A DNA stretch of 64,000 nt from Hydractinia symbiolongicarpus (GCF_029227915.1 NC_079876.1:1366001-1430000), one strand, 5' to 3'. Counted from the stretch's first letter, positions 11,874-25,735 are shown. Numbers and translations are program-made. The notes: generated by a model not told the origin, from the letters alone.

Positions 11874-14705
11874 GAGGTTTAATCGCCGGAAAACGAAAAC
11901 CCGCGATTTCCCGTAAATCCCGGGCTTGGCCCGTATAGTCGAATGTATACAAAGAAAGTACCCTGTGAGTAAACTCATTTCCAGAACGATTTTTTAAATT
12001 ATTTTTTCACCACTAAAACGCATAAGACTTGTAGTTTTTAAAAATGTTTTCATTTTTGATGAGACGCTGAATAAAAGAAGTTTAATCGCCGGCAAACGAA
12101 AACCCGCGATTTCCCGTAAATCCTGGACTCAGCCCGTATAGTCAAAAGTATACAAAGAAAGTACCTAGGGAGTAAACTCATTTCCCAAACGATTTTTTAA
12201 ATTATTATTTCACCACTAAAACGCATGAGACTTGTAGTTTTCCAGAATGTTTTCATTTTTGATGAGACGCTGAATAAAAGCAGTATAATCGCCGGCAAAC
12301 GAAAACCCGCGATTTCCCGTAAATCCCGGGCTTGGCACGTATAGTCGAATGTATACAAAGAAAGTACCCTGTGAGTAAACTTATTTCCAGAACGATTTTT
12401 TAAATTATTTTTTCACCACTAAAACGCAAAAGACTTGTAGTTTTTAAAAATGTTTTCATTTTTGATAAGACGCTGAATAAAAGAAGTTCAATCGCCGGCA
12501 AACTAAAACCCACGATTTCCCGTAAATCCCGGCTTGGCCCGTATAGTCAAAAGTATACAAAGAAAGTACCCAGGGAGTAAACTCATTTCCCGAACGATTT
12601 TTTATATTATTTTTTTACCACTAAACGCATGAGACTTGTAGTTTTCAAAAATATTTTCATATTTGATGGGACGCTGAATAAAAGAAGTTTAATCGCCGGC
12701 AAACGAAAACCCGCGATTTCCCGTAAATCCTGGACTCAGCCCGTATAGTCAAAAGTATACAAAGAAAGTACCTACGGAGTAAACTCATTTCCCGAACGAT
12801 TTTTTATATTATTTTTTTACCACTAAACGCATGAGACTTGTAGTTTTCAAAAATATTTTCATATTTGATGGGACGCTGAATAAAAGAAGTTTAATCGCCG
12901 GCAAACGAAAATCCGCGATTTCCCGTAAATCCCAGACTCGGCCCGTATAGTCAAAAGTATACAAAGAAAGTACCCAGGGAGTAAACTCATTTCCCGAACG
13001 ATTTTGTAAATTATTTTATCACCACTAAACGCATGAGACTTGTAGTTTTCAAAAATATTTTCATATTTGATGGGACGCTGAATAAAAGAAGTTTAATCGC
13101 CGGCAAACGAAAACCCGCGATTTCCCGTAAATCCTGGACTCAGCCCGTATAGTCAAAAGTATACAAAGAAAGTACCTACGGAGTAAACTCATTTCCCGAA
13201 CGATTTTTTATATTTTTTTTTTACCACTAAACGCATGAGACTTGTAGTTTTCAAAAATATTTTCATATTTGATGGGACGCTGAATAAAAAAGGTTTAATC
13301 GCCGGAAAACGAAAACCCGCGATTTCCCGTAAATCCCGGGCTTGGCCCGTATAGTCGAATGTATACAAAGAAAGTACCCTGTGAGTAAACTCATTTCCAG
13401 AACGATTTTTTAAATTATTTTTTCACCACTAAAACGCATAAGACTTGTAGTTTTTAAAAATGTTTTCATTTTTGATGAGACGCTGAATAAAAGAAGTTTA
13501 ATCGCCGGCAAACGAAAACCCGCGATTTCCCGTAAATCCTGGACTCAGCCCGTATAGTCAAAAGTATACAAAGAAAGTACCTAGGGAGTAAACTCATTTC
13601 CCAAACGATTTTTTAAATTATTATTTCACCACTAAAACGCATGAGACTTGTAGTTTTCAAGAATGTTTTCATTTTTGATGAGACGCTGAATAAAAGCAGT
13701 ATAATCGCCGGCAAACGAAAACCCGCGATTTCCCGTAAATCCCGGGCTTGGCACGTATAGTCGAATGTATACAAAGAAAGTACCCTGTGAGTAAACTTAT
13801 TTCCAGAACGATTTTTTAAATTATTTTTTCACCACTAAAACGCAAAAGACTTGTAGTTTTTAAAAATGTTTTCATTTTTGATAAGACGCTGAATAAAAGA
13901 AGTTCAATCGCCGGCAAACTAAAACCCACGATTTCCCGTAAATCCCGGCTTGGCCCGTATAGTCAAAAGTATACAAAGAAAGTACCCAGGGAGTAAACTC
14001 ATTTCCCGAACGATTTTTTATATTATTTTTTTACCACTAAACGCATGAGACTTGTAGTTTTCAAAAATATTTTCATATTTGATGGGACGCTGAATAAAAG
14101 AAGTTTAATCGCCGGCAAACGAAAACCCGCGATTTCCCGTAAATCCTGGACTCAGCCCGTATAGTCAAAAGTATACAAAGAAAGTACCTACGGAGTAAAC
14201 TCATTTCCCGAACGATTTTTTATATTATTTTTTTACCACTAAACGCATGAGACTTGTAGTTTTCAAAAATATTTTCATATTTGATGGGACGCTGAATAAA
14301 AGAAGTTTAATCGCCGGCAAACGAAAATCCGCGATTTCCCGTAAATCCCAGACTCGGCCCGTATAGTCAAAAGTATACAAAGAAAGTACCCAGGGAGTAA
14401 ACTCATTTCCCGAACGATTTTGTAAATTATTTTATCACCACTAAACGCATGAGACTTGTAGTTTTCAAAAATATTTTCATATTTGATGGGACGCTGAATA
14501 AAAGAAGTTTAATCGCCGGCAAACGAAAACCCGCGATTTCCCGTAAATCCTGGACTCAGCCCGTATAGTCAAAAGTATACAAAGAAAGTACCTACGGAGT
14601 AAACTCATTTCCCGAACGATTTTTTATATTTTTTTTTTACCACTAAACGCATGAGACTTGTAGTTTTCAAAAATATTTTCATATTTGATGGGACGCTGAA
14701 TAAAA
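11874..14705 (+). repeat. Tandem duplication of a 1,416-bp heptamer
   Basis: Two seven-monomer units (about 11,874-13,289 and 13,290-14,705) match at offset 1,416. Anchors are GTACCCTGTGAG (11,963 and 13,379, counted from CTGTGAG) and the rare CGATTTTGTAAATT (TTGTAAA at 13,004 and 14,420). Copy 1 of block I holds this heptamer once, and the offset to copy 1 rises by exactly 1,416 across it. The junction monomer near 13,290 is chimeric, with class B at its left end (GATGGGACGCTGAATAAAAA) and GCCGGAAAACG at its right. Confidence 0.9.
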
Positions 14706-15682
14706 GAGGTTTAATCGCCGGCAAACTAAATCCCGCGTTTTCCCGTAAATCCGGGGCTTGGCCCGTATAGTCGAATGTATACAAAGAAAGTACGCAGGGA
14801 GTAAACTCATTTCCCGAACGATTTTTTAAATTTTTTTTTCACCACTAAAACGCATGAGACTTGTAGTTTTCAAAAATGTTTTCATTTTTCATGAGACGCT
14901 TAATGAAAGAGGTTTAATCGCCGGAAAACGAAAACCCGCGATTTCCCGTAAATCCCGGGCTTGGCCCGTATAGTCGAATGTATACAAAGAAAGTACCCTG
15001 TGAGTAAACTCATTTCCAGAACGATTTTTTAAATTATTTTTTCACCACTAAAACGCATAAGACTTGTAGTTTTTAAAAATGTTTTCATTTTTGATGAGAC
15101 GCTGAATAAAAGAAGTTTAATCGCCGGCAAACGAAAACCCGCGATTTCCCGTAAATCCTGGACTCAGCCCGTATAGTCAAAAGTATACAAAGAAAGTACC
15201 TAGGGAGTAAACTCATTTCCCAAACGATTTTTTAAATTATTATTTCACCACTAAAACGCATGAGACTTGTAGTTTTCAAGAATGTTTTCATTTTTGATGA
15301 GACGCTGAATAAAAGCAGTATAATCGCCGGCAAACGAAAACCCGCGATTTCCGTAAATCCCGGGCTTGGCACGTATAGTCGAATGTATACAAAGAAAGTA
15401 CCCTGTGAGTAAACTTATTTCCAGAACGATTTTTTAAATTATTTTTTCACCACTAAAACGCAAAAGACTTGTAGTTTTTAAAAATGTTTTCATTTTTGAT
15501 AAGACGCTGAATAAAAGAAGTTCAATCGCCGGCAAACTAAAACCCACGATTTCCCGTAAATCCCGGCTTGGCCCGTATAGTCAAAAGTATACAAAGAAAG
15601 TACCCAGGGAGTAAACTCATTTCCCGAACGATTTTTTATATTATTTTTTTACCACTAAACGCATGAGACTTGTAGTTTTCAA
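14706..15682 (+). repeat. Block I monomers linking the heptamers to the 15.6-18 kb copy
   Basis: This returns to copy 1 order (the CAAACTAAATCCCGCG monomer, GTACGCAGGG, GTACCCTGTGAG, GTACCTAGGG, then a GTAAACTTATTTCC monomer). It also repeats 13,379 onward at offset 1,619, eight monomers, so the 7-/8-monomer theme appears three times between 11.9 and 15.6 kb. One private 1-bp deletion shortens CGATTTCCCG to CGATTTCCG near 15,347. Nothing but satellite is present. Confidence 0.8.
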
Positions 15683-16898
15683 AAATATTTTCATATTTGA
15701 TGGGACGCTGAATAAAAGAAGTTTAATCGCCGGCAAACGAAAACCCGCGATTTCCCGTAAATCCTGGACTCAGCCCATATAGTCAAAAGTATACAAAGAA
15801 AGTACCTACGGAGTAAACTCATTTCCCGAACGATTTTTTATATTATTTTTTTACCACTAAACGCATGAGACTTGTAGTTTTCAAAAATATTTTCATATTT
15901 GATGGGACGCTGAATAAAAGAAGTTTAATCGCCGGCAAACGAAAATCCGCGATTTCCCGTAAATCCCAGACTCGGCCCGTATAGTCAAAAGTATACAAAG
16001 AAAGTACCCAGGGAGTAAACTCATTTCCCGAACGATTTTGTAAATTATTTTATCACCACTAAAACGCATGAGACTTGTAGTTTTCAAAAATGTTTTCATT
16101 TTTGATGGGACGCTTAATGAAAGAGGTTTAATCGCCGGCAAACTAAATCCAGCGTTTTCCCGTAAATCCGGGGCTTAGCCCGTATAGTCAAATGTATACA
16201 AAGAAAGTACCCAGGGAGTAAACTCATTTCCCGAGCGATTTTTTAAATTTTTTTTTCACCACTAAAACGCATGAGACTTGTAGTTTTCAAAAATATTTTC
16301 ATATTTGATGGGACGCTGAATAAAAGAAGTTTAATCGCCGGCAAACGAAAACCCGCGATTTCCCGTAAATCCTGGACTCAGCCCATATAGTCAAAAGTAT
16401 ACAAAGAAAGTACCTACGGAGTAAACTCATTTCCCGAACGATTTTTTATATTATTTTTTTACCACTAAACGCATGAGACTTGTAGTTTTCAAAAATATTT
16501 TCATATTTGATGGGACGCTGAATAAAAGAAGTTTAATCGCCGGCAAACGAAAATCCGCGATTTCCCGTAAATCCCAGACTCGGCCCGTATAGTCAAAAGT
16601 ATACAAAGAAAGTACCCAGGGAGTAAACTCATTTCCCGAACGATTTTGTAAATTATTTTATCACCACTAAAACGCATGAGACTTGTAGTTTTCAAAAATG
16701 TTTTCATTTTTGATGGGACGCTTAATGAAAGAGGTTTAATCGCCGGCAAACTAAATCCAGCGTTTTCCCGTAAATCCGGGGCTTAGCCCGTATAGTCAAA
16801 TGTATACAAAGAAAGTACCCAGGGAGTAAACTCATTTCCCGAGCGATTTTTTAAATTTTTTTTTCACCACTAAAACGCATGAGACTTGTAGTTTTCAA
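15683..16898 (+). repeat. Tandem duplication of a 608-bp trimer
   Basis: Two three-monomer units match at offset 608. Both contain the rare CTCAGCCCATATAG, followed by a CCTACGGAG monomer, a CGATTTTGTAAATT monomer and a CCCGAGCG monomer. The same three monomers occur once near 7,380-7,990 (offsets 8,300 and 8,908 to the two units). The junction is a chimeric monomer around 16,275-16,292, where a CCCGAGCG class A start switches to a class B TATTTTCATATTTG end. The exchange occurred inside shared AGACTTGTAGTTTTCAAAAAT. Confidence 0.9.
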
Positions 16899-18065
16899 AA
16901 ATGTTTTCATTTTTCATGAGACGCTTAATGAAAGAGGTTTAATCGCCGGAAAACGAAAACCCGCGAATTCCCGTAAATCCCGGGCTTGGCCCGTATAGTC
17001 GAATGTATACAAAGAAAGTACCCTGTGAGTAAACTCATTTCCAGAACGATTTTTTAAATTATTTTTTCACCACTAAAACGCATAAGACTTGTAGTTTTTA
17101 AAAATGTTTTCATTTTTGATGAGACGCTGAATTAAAGAAGTTTAATCGCCGGCAAACGAAAACCCGCGATTTCCCGTAAATCCTGGACTCAGCCCGTATA
17201 GTCAAAAGTATACAAAGAAAGTACCTAGGGAGTAAACTCATTTCCCGAACGATTTTTTAAATTATTATTTCACCACTAAAACGCAAAAGACTTGTAGTTT
17301 TCAAGAATGTTTTCATTTTTGATGAGACGCTGAATAAAAGCAGTATAATCGCCGGCAAACGAAAACCCGCGATTTCCCGTAAATCCCGGGCTTGGCACGT
17401 ATAGTCGAATGTATACAAAGAAAGTACCCTGTGAGTAAACTTATTTCCAGAACGATTTTTTAAATTATTTTTTCACCACTAAAACGCAAAAGACTTGTAG
17501 TTTTTAAAAATGTTTTCATTTTTGATAAGACGCTGAATAAAAGAAGTTCAATCGCCGGCAAACTAAAACCCACGATTTCCCGTAAATCCCATCTTGGCCC
17601 GTATAGTCAAAAGTATACAAAGAAAGTACCCAGGGAGTAAACTCATTTCCCGAACGATTTTTTATATTATTTTTTTACCACTAAACGCATGAGACTTGCA
17701 GTTTTCAAAAATTTTTTCATTTTTGATGAGACGCTGAATAAAAGAAGTTTAATCGCCGGCAAACGAAAACCTGCGATTTCCCGTAAATCCCGGGCTTGGC
17801 CCGTATAGTCAAAAGTATACAAAGAAAGTACCCAGGGAGGTAACTCATTTCCCGAACGATTTTTTATATTATTTTTTTACCACTAAGCGCATGAGACTTG
17901 TAGTTTTCAAAAATATTTTCATATTTGATGGGACGCTGAATAAAAGAAGTTTAATCGCCGGCAAACGAAAATCCGCGATTTCCCGTAAATCCTGGACTCA
18001 GCCCGTATAGTCAAAAGTATACAAAAAAGTACCTACGGAGTAAACTCATTTCCCGAACGATTTTT
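16899..18065 (+). repeat. Distal copy of 8.0-9.16 kb; right end of block I
   Basis: This matches 7,990-9,155 at offset 8,908, with only scattered single-base differences such as AAATTTTTTCAT for AAATGTTTTCAT (about 17,710) and ACTAAGCGC for ACTAAACGC (about 17,885). It keeps the GCGAATTCCCG, GAATTAAAG and ACAAAAAAGTACCTACGG markers. At about 18,065 the match stops: the other copy continues ATTATTTTATCACCACTAAAACG, whereas here a class B TATTATTTTTTTACC follows. I use this as the end of block I. Confidence 0.85.
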
Positions 18066-19436
18066 TATATTATTTTTTTACCACTAAACGCATGAGACTT
18101 GTAGTTTTCAAAAATATTTTCATATTTGATGGGACGCTGAATAAAAGCAGTATAATCGCCGGCAAACGAAAACCCGCGATTTCCCGTAAATCCCGGGCTT
18201 GGCACGTATAGTCGAATGTATACAAAGAAAGTACCTTGTGAGTAAACTCATTTTCAGAACGATTTTTTAAATTATTTTTTCACCACTAAAACGCAAAAGA
18301 CTTGAAGTTTTTAAAAATGTTTTCATTTTTGATGAGACGCTGAATAAAAGAAGTTCAATCGCCGGCAAACTAAAACCCACGATTTCCCGTAAATCCCGGC
18401 TTGGCCCGTATAGTCAAAAGTATACAAAGAAAGTACCCAGGGAGTAAACTCATTTCCCGAACGAATTTTTAAATTATTTTTTCACCACTAAAACGCATGA
18501 GACTTGTAGTTTTCAAATATGTTTTCATTTTTGATGAGACGCTGAAAAAAAGCAGTTTAATCGCCGGCAAACGAAAACCTGCGATATCCCTAAATCCCGG
18601 ACTCGGCCCGTATAGTCAAAAGTATACAAAGAAAGTACCCAGGGAGTAAACTCATTTCCAGAACGATTTATTAAATTATTTTTTCACCACTAAAACGCAT
18701 AAGACTTGTAGTTTTAAAAATGTTTTCATTTTTGATGAGACGCTGAATAAAAGAAGTTTAATCGCCGGCAAACGAAAACCTGCGATTTCCCGTAAATCCT
18801 GGACTCGGCCCGTATAGTCAAAAGTATACAAAAAAAGTACCCAGGGAGTAAACTCATTTCCCAAACGATTTTTTAAATTATTATTTCACCACTAAAACGC
18901 ATGAGACTTGTAGTTTTCAAGAATGTTTTCATTTTTGATGAGACGCAGAATAAAAGCAGTTTAATCGCCGGCAAACGAAAACCCGCGATTTCCCGTAAAT
19001 ACCGGGCTTGGCACGTATAGTCGAATGTATACAAAGAAAGTACCCTGTGAGTAAACTCATTTCCAGAACGAATTTTTAAATTATTTTTTCACCACTAAAA
19101 CGCATGAGACTTGTAGTTTTCAAAAATGTTTTCATTTTTCATGAGACCCTTAATGAAAGAGGTTTAATCGCCGGAAAACGAAAACCCGCGATTTCCCGTA
19201 AATCCCGGGCTTGGCCCGTATAGTCGAATGTATACAAAGAAAGTACCCTGTGAGTAAACGCATTTCCAGAACGATTTTTTAAATTATTTTTTCACCACTA
19301 AAACGCATAAGACTTGTAGTTTTTAAAAATGTTTTCATTTTTGATGAGACGCTGAATAAAAGAAGTTTAATCGCCGGCAAACGAAAACCCGCGATTTCCT
19401 GTAAATCCTGGACTCAGCCCGTATAGTCAAAAGTAT
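18066..19436 (+). repeat. Block II start: diverged monomers
   Basis: About seven monomers with many private changes and no long near-identical partner: GAAGTTTTTAAAAATG near 18,304, CGATATCCCTAAATC near 18,573, CGATTTATTAAATT near 18,666, GACGCAGAATAAAAG near 18,942 and GAGACCCTTAATG near 19,143. The monomer type order (CCCAAACG/ATTATTTC, then CTGTGAG) resembles the trimers that follow. The increased variation suggests older or less often homogenised sequence. Confidence 0.75.
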
Positions 19437-20652
19437 ACAAAGAAAGTACCTAGGGAGTAAACTCATTTCCCAAACGATTTTTTAAATTATTATTTCACCA
19501 CTAAAACGCATGAGACTTGTAGTTTTCAAGAATGTTTTCATTTTTGATGAGACGCTGAATAAAAGCAGTATAATCGCCGGCAAACGAAAACCCGCGATTT
19601 CCCGTAAATCCCGGGATTGGCACGTATAGTCGAATGTATACAAAGAAAGTACCCTGTGAGTAAACTCATTTCCAGAACGATTTTTTAAATTATTTTTTCA
19701 CCACTAAAACGCAAAAGACTTGTAGTTTTTAAAAATGTTTTCATTTTTGATGAGACGCTGAATAAAAGAAGTTCAATCGCCGGCAAACTAAAACCCACGA
19801 TTTCCCGTAAATTCCGGCTTGGCCCGTATAGTCAAAAGTATACAAAGAAAGTACCCAGGGAGTAAACTCATTTCCCGAACGAATGTTTAAATTATTTTTT
19901 CACCACTAAAACGCATGAGACTTGTAGTTTTCAAATATGTTTTCATTTTTGATGAGACGCTGAATAAAAGAAGTTTAATCGTCGGCAAACGAAAACCTGC
20001 GATTTCCCGTAAATTCTGGACTCGGCCCGTATAGTCAAAAGTATACAAAGAAAGTACCCACGGAGTAAACTCATTTCCCAAACGATTTTTTAAATTATTA
20101 TTTCACCACTAAAACGCATGAGACTTGTAGTTTTCAAGAATGTTTTCATTTTTGATGAGAAGCTGAATAAAAGCAGTATAATCGCCGGCAAACGAAAACC
20201 CGCGATTTCCCGTAAATCCCGGGCTTGGCACGTATAGTCGAATGTATACAAAGGAAGTACCCTGTGAGTAAACTCATTTCCAGAACGATTTTTTAAATTA
20301 TTTTTTCACCACTAAAACGCAAAAGACTTGTAGTTTTTAAAAATGTTTTCATTTTTGATGAGACGCTGAATAAAAGAAGTTCAATCGCCGGCAAACTAAA
20401 ACCCACGATTTCCCGTAAATTCCGGCTTGGCCCGTATAGTCAAAAGTATACAAAGAAAGTACCCAGGGAGTAAACTCATTTCCCGAACGAATGTTTAAAT
20501 TATTTTTTCACCACTAAAACGCATGAGACTTGTAGTTTTCAAATATGTTTTCATTTTTGATGAGACGCTGAATAAAAGAAAGTTAATCGTCGGCAAACGA
20601 AAACCTGCGATTTCCCGTAAATCCTGGACTCGGGCCGTATAGTCAAAAGTAT
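19437..20652 (+). repeat. Two 608-bp trimers in block II
   Basis: Units start at 19,437 and 20,045, and a partial third starts at 20,653. Each has a CCCAAACG/ATTATTTC monomer with TCAAGAATG, a CTGTGAG monomer with CGCAAAAGACTT, and a monomer with the otherwise absent CGAATGTTTAAATT (near 19,880 and 20,488). Copies differ at more sites (TTTAATCG against AGTTAATCG; GGCCCG against GGGCCG) than the trimer pair at 15.7-16.9 kb, so this duplication looks older. Confidence 0.85.
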
Positions 20653-22240
20653 ACAAAGAAAGTACCCAGGGAGTAAACTCATTTCCCAAACGATTTTTTA
20701 AATTATTATTTCACCACTAAAACGCATGAGACTTGTAGTTTTCAAGAATGTTTTCATTTTTGATGAGACGCTGAATAAAAGCAGTTTAATCGCCGGCAAA
20801 CGAAATCCCGCGATTTCCCGTAAATACCGGGCTTGGCACGTATAGTCGAATGTATACAAAGAAAGTACCCTGTGAGTAAACTCATTTCCAGAACGAATTT
20901 TTAAATTATTTTTTCACCACTAAAACGCATAAGACTTGTAGTTTTCAAAAATGTTTTCATTTTTGATGAGACGTTGAATAAAAGAAGTTTAATCGCCGGC
21001 AAACGAAAACCCGCGATTTCCCGTAAATCCCGGGCTTGGCCCGTATAGTCAAAAGTATACAAAGAAAGTACCCAGGGAGTAAACTCATTTCCCGAACGAT
21101 TTTTTAAATTACTTTTTCACCACTAAAACGCATGAGACTTGTAGTTTTTAAAAATGTTTTCATTTTTGATGAGACGCTGAATAAAAGAAGTTTAATCGCC
21201 GGCAAACGAAATCCCGCGTTTTCCCGTAAATCCCGGGCTTGGCCCGTATAGTCAAAAGTATACAAAGAAAGTACCCAGGGAGTAAACTCATTTCCCGAAC
21301 GATTTTTTATATTATTTTTTTAACCACTAAACGCATAAGACTTGTAGTTTTTAAAAATGTTTTCATATTTGATGGGACGCTAAATAAAAGAAGTTTAATC
21401 GCCGGCAAACGAAAATCCGCGATTTCCCGTAAATCCCGGACTCGGCCCGTATAGTCAAAAGTATACAAAGAAAGTACCCAGGGAGTAAACGCATTTCCCG
21501 AACGATTTTTTAAATTATTTTTTCACCACTAAAACGCATGAGACTTGTAGTTTTCAAAAATGTTTTCATTTTTGATGAGACGCTTAATGAAAAAGGTTTA
21601 ATCGCCGGCAAACGAAATCCCGCGTTTTCCCGTAAATCCGGGGCTTGGCCCGTATAGTCGAATGTATACAAAGAAAGTACCCAGGGAGTAAACTCATTTC
21701 CCGAACGATTTTTTAAATTTTTTTTCACCACTAAAACGCATGAGACTTGTAGTTTTCAAAAATGTTTTCATTTTTGATGAGACGCTTAATGAAAGAAGTT
21801 TAATCGCCGGCAAACGAAAACCTGCGATTTCCCGTAAATCCTGGACTCGGCCCGTATAGTCAAAAGTATACAAAGAAAGTACCCAGGGAGTAAACTCATT
21901 TCCCAAACGATTTTTTAAATTTTTTTTTCACCACTAAAACGCATGAGACTTGTAGTTTTCAAAAATGTTTTCATTTTTGATGAGACGCTTAATGAAAGAA
22001 GTTTAATCGCCGGCAAACGAAAACCTGCGATTTCCCGTAAATCCTGGACTCGGCCCGTATAGTCAAAAGTATACAAAGAAAGTATCCAGGAAGTAAACTC
22101 ATTTTCCAAACGATTTTTTAAATTATTATTTCACCACTATAACGCATGAAACTTGTAGTTTTCAAGAATGTTTTCATTTTTGATGAGACGCTGAATAAAA
22201 GCAGTTTAATCGCCGGCAAACGAAAACCCGCGATTTCCCG
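20653..22240 (+). repeat. Block II mixed monomers, including near-identical neighbours
   Basis: Eight monomers. The two at about 21,670-21,872 and 21,873-22,080 are nearly the same class A variant (TTAATGAAAGAAG with CGAAAACCTGCG and TCCTGGACTCGG), a single-monomer tandem duplication. The order at 21.1-21.9 kb (TTACTTTTTCACC, class B hybrid, TTAATGAAAAAGG, TTTTTTTTTC) is found again near 27.0-27.7 kb. No other content. Confidence 0.75.
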
Positions 22241-25200
22241 TAAAATCCCGGGCTTGGCCCGTATAGTCAAAAGTATACAAAGAAAGTACCCAAGGAGTAA
22301 ACTCATTTCCCGAACGATTTTTTAAATTACTTTTTCACCACTAAAACGCATGAGACTTGTAGTTCTTAAAAATGTTTTCATTTTTGATGAGACGCTGAAT
22401 AAAAGAAGTTTAATCGCCGGCAAACGAAATCCCGCGTTTTCCCGTAAATCCCGGGCTTGGCCCGTATAGTCAAAAGTATACAAAGAAAGTACCCAGGGAG
22501 TAAACTCATTTCCCGAACGATTTTTTATATTATTTTTTTACCAGTAAACGCATAAGACTTGTAGTTTTCAAAAATATTTTCATATTTGATGGGACGCTGA
22601 ATAAAAGAAGTTTAATCGCCGGCAAACGAAAATCCGCAATTTCCCGTAAATCCCGTCTTGGCCCAAATAGTCAAAAGTATACAAAGAAAGTACCCAGGGA
22701 GTAAACTCATTTCCCAAACGATTTTTTAAATTATTTTTTCACCACTAAAACGCATAAGACTTGTAGTTTTCAAAAATGTTTTCATTTTTGATGAGACGCT
22801 GAATAAAAGAAGTTTAATCGCCGGCAAACGAAAAACCGCGATTTCCCGTAAATCCCGGGCTTGGCCCGTATAGTCAAAAGTATACAAAGAAAGTACCCAG
22901 GGAGTAAACTCATTTCCCGAACGATTTTTTAAATTACTTTTTTACCACTAAAACGCATCAGACTTGTAGTTCTTAAAAATGTTTTCATTTTTGATGAGAC
23001 GCTGAATAAAAGAAGTTTAATCGCCGGCAAACAAAATCCCGCGTTTTCCTGTAAATCCCGGGCTTGGTCCGTATAGTCAAAAGTATACAAAGAAAGTACC
23101 CAGGGAGTAAACTCATTTCCCGGACGATTTTTTATATTATTTTTTTATCACTAAACGCATGAGACTTGTAGTTTTCAAAAATATTTTCAAATTTGATGGG
23201 ACGCTGAATAAAAGAAGTTTAATCGCCGGCAAACGAAAATCCGCGATTTCCCGTAAATCCCGTCTTGGCCCGTATAGTCAAAAGTATACAAAGAAAGTAC
23301 CCAGGGAGTAAACTCATTTCCCGAACGATTTTTTAAATTATTTTTTCATCACTAAAACGCATGAGACTTGTAGTTTTCAAAAATGTTTTCATTTTTGATG
23401 AGACGCTGAATAAAAGAAGTTTAATCGCCGGCAAACGAAAACCCGCGATTTCCCGTAAATCCCGGGCTTGGCACGTATAGTCGAATGTATACAAAGAAAG
23501 TACCCTGTGAGTAAACTCATTTCCAGAACGATTTTTTAAATTATTTTTTCACCACTAAAGCCCATGAGACTTGTAGTTTTTAAAAATGTTTTCATTTTTG
23601 ATGAGACGCTGAATAAGAGAAGTTTAATCGCCGGCAAACGAAAACCCGCGATTACCCGTAAATCCCGGCTTGGCCCGTATAGTCAAAAGTATACAAAGAA
23701 AGTACCCAGGGAGTAAACTCATTTCCAGAACGATTTTTTAAATTATTTTTTCACCACTAAAAGGCATAAGACTTGTAGTTTTCAAAAATGTTTTCATTTT
23801 TGATGAGACGCTGAATAAAAGAAGTTTAATCGCCGGCAAACGAAAACCCGCGATTTCCCGTAAATCCCGGGCTTGGCACGTATAGTCGAATGTATACAAA
23901 GAAAGTACCCTGTGAGTAAACTCATTTCCAGAACGATTTTTTAAATTATTTTTTCACCACTAAAGCCCATGAGACTTGTAGTTTTTAAAAATGTTTTCAT
24001 TTTTGATGAGACGCTGAATAAGAGAAGTTTAATCGCCGGCAAACGAAAACCCGCGATTTCCCGTAAATACCGGGCTTGGCACGTATAGTCGAATGTATAC
24101 AAAGAAAGTACCCTGTGAGTAAACTCATTTCCAGAACGATTTTTTAAATTATTTTTTCACCACTAAAACGCATAAGACTTGTAGTTTTCAAAAATGTTTT
24201 CATTTTTGATGAGACGCTGAATAAAAGAAGTTTAATCGCCGGCAAACGAAAACCCGCGATTTCCCGTAAAATCCCGGGCTTGGCCCGTATAGTCAAAAGT
24301 ATACAAAGAAAGTACCCAGGGAGTAAACTCATTTCCCGAACGATTTTTTAAATTACTTTTTCACCACTAAAACGCATGAGACTTGTAGTTCTTAAAAATG
24401 TTTTCATTTTTGATGAGACGCTGAATAAAAGAAGTTTAATCGCCGGCAAACGAACTCCCGCGTTTTCCCGTAAATCACGGGCTTGGCCCGTATAGTCAAA
24501 AGTATACAAAGAAAGTACCCAGGGAGTAAACTCATTTCCCGAACGATTTTTTATTTTATTTTTTTACCACTAAACGCATAAGACTTGTAGTTTTCAAAAA
24601 TATTTTCATATTTGATGGGACGCTGAATAAAAGAAGTTTAATCGCCGGCAAACGAAAATCCGCGATTTCCCGTAAATCCCGTCTTGGCCCAAATAGTCAA
24701 AAGTATACAAAGAAAGTACCCAGGGAGTAAACTCATTTTCCAAACGATTTTTTAAATTATTTTTTCACCACTAAAACGCATAAGACTTGTAGTTTTCAAA
24801 AATGTTTTCATTTTTGATGAGACGCTGAATAAAAGAAGTTTAATCGCCGGCAAACGAAAACCCGCGATTTCCCGTAAATCCCGGGCTTGGCCCGTATAGT
24901 CAAAAGTATACAAAGAAAGTACCCAGGGAGTAAACTCATTTCCCGAACGATTTTTTAAATTACTTTTTCACCACTAAAACGCATCAGACTTTTAGTTCTT
25001 AAAAATGTTTTCATTTTTGATGAGACGCTGAATAAAAGAAGCTTAATCGCCGGCAAACGAAATCCTGCGTTTTCCTGTAAATCCCGGGTTTGGCCCGTAT
25101 AGTCAAAAGTATACAAAGAAAGTACCCAGGGAGTAAACTCATTTTCCGGACGATTTTTTATATTATTTTTTTACCACTAAACGCATGAGACTTGTAGTTT

Positions 25201-25735
25201 ACAAAAATATTTTCAAATTTGATGGGACGCTGAATAAAAGAAGTTTAATCGCCGGCAAACGAAAATCCGCGATTTCCCGTAAATCCCGTTTTGGCCCGTA
25301 TAGTCAAAAGTATACCAAGAAAGTACCCAGGGAGTAAACTCATTTCCCGAACGATTTTTTAAATTATTTTTTCACCACTAAAACGCATGAGACTTGTAGT
25401 TTTCAAAAATGTTTTCATTTTTGATGAGACGCTGATTAAAAGAAGTTTAATCGCCGGCAAACGAAAACCCGCGATTTCCCGTAAATCCCGGGCTTGGCAC
25501 GTATAGTCGAATGTATACAAAGAAAGTACCCTGTGAGTAAACTCATTTCCAGAACGATTTTTTAAATTATTTTTTCACCACTAAAGCCCATGAGATTTGT
25601 AGTTTTTAAGAATGTTTTCATTTTTGATGAGACGCTGAATAAGAGAAGTTTAATCGCCGGCAAACGAAAACCCGCGATTACCCGTAAATCCCGGCTTGGC
25701 CCGTATAGTCAAAAGTATACAAAGAAAGTACCCAG
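22241..25735 (+). repeat. 2,026-bp (10-monomer) higher-order pair
   Basis: About 1.46 kb from 22,241 matches 24,267 onward at offset 2,026. Rare shared markers are GTAAAATCCCGGG (22,241 and 24,267), GGCCCAAATAGTC (22,661 and 24,687), TTTCCCGGACG or TTTTCCGGACG, and ACTAAAGCCCATGAG (23,551 and 25,577). In the first unit a 405-bp dimer is duplicated, giving an extra ACTAAAGCCCATGAG at 23,956. Divergence between the units is visible in nearly every monomer, so this repeat is older than those of blocks I and IV. Confidence 0.85.
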
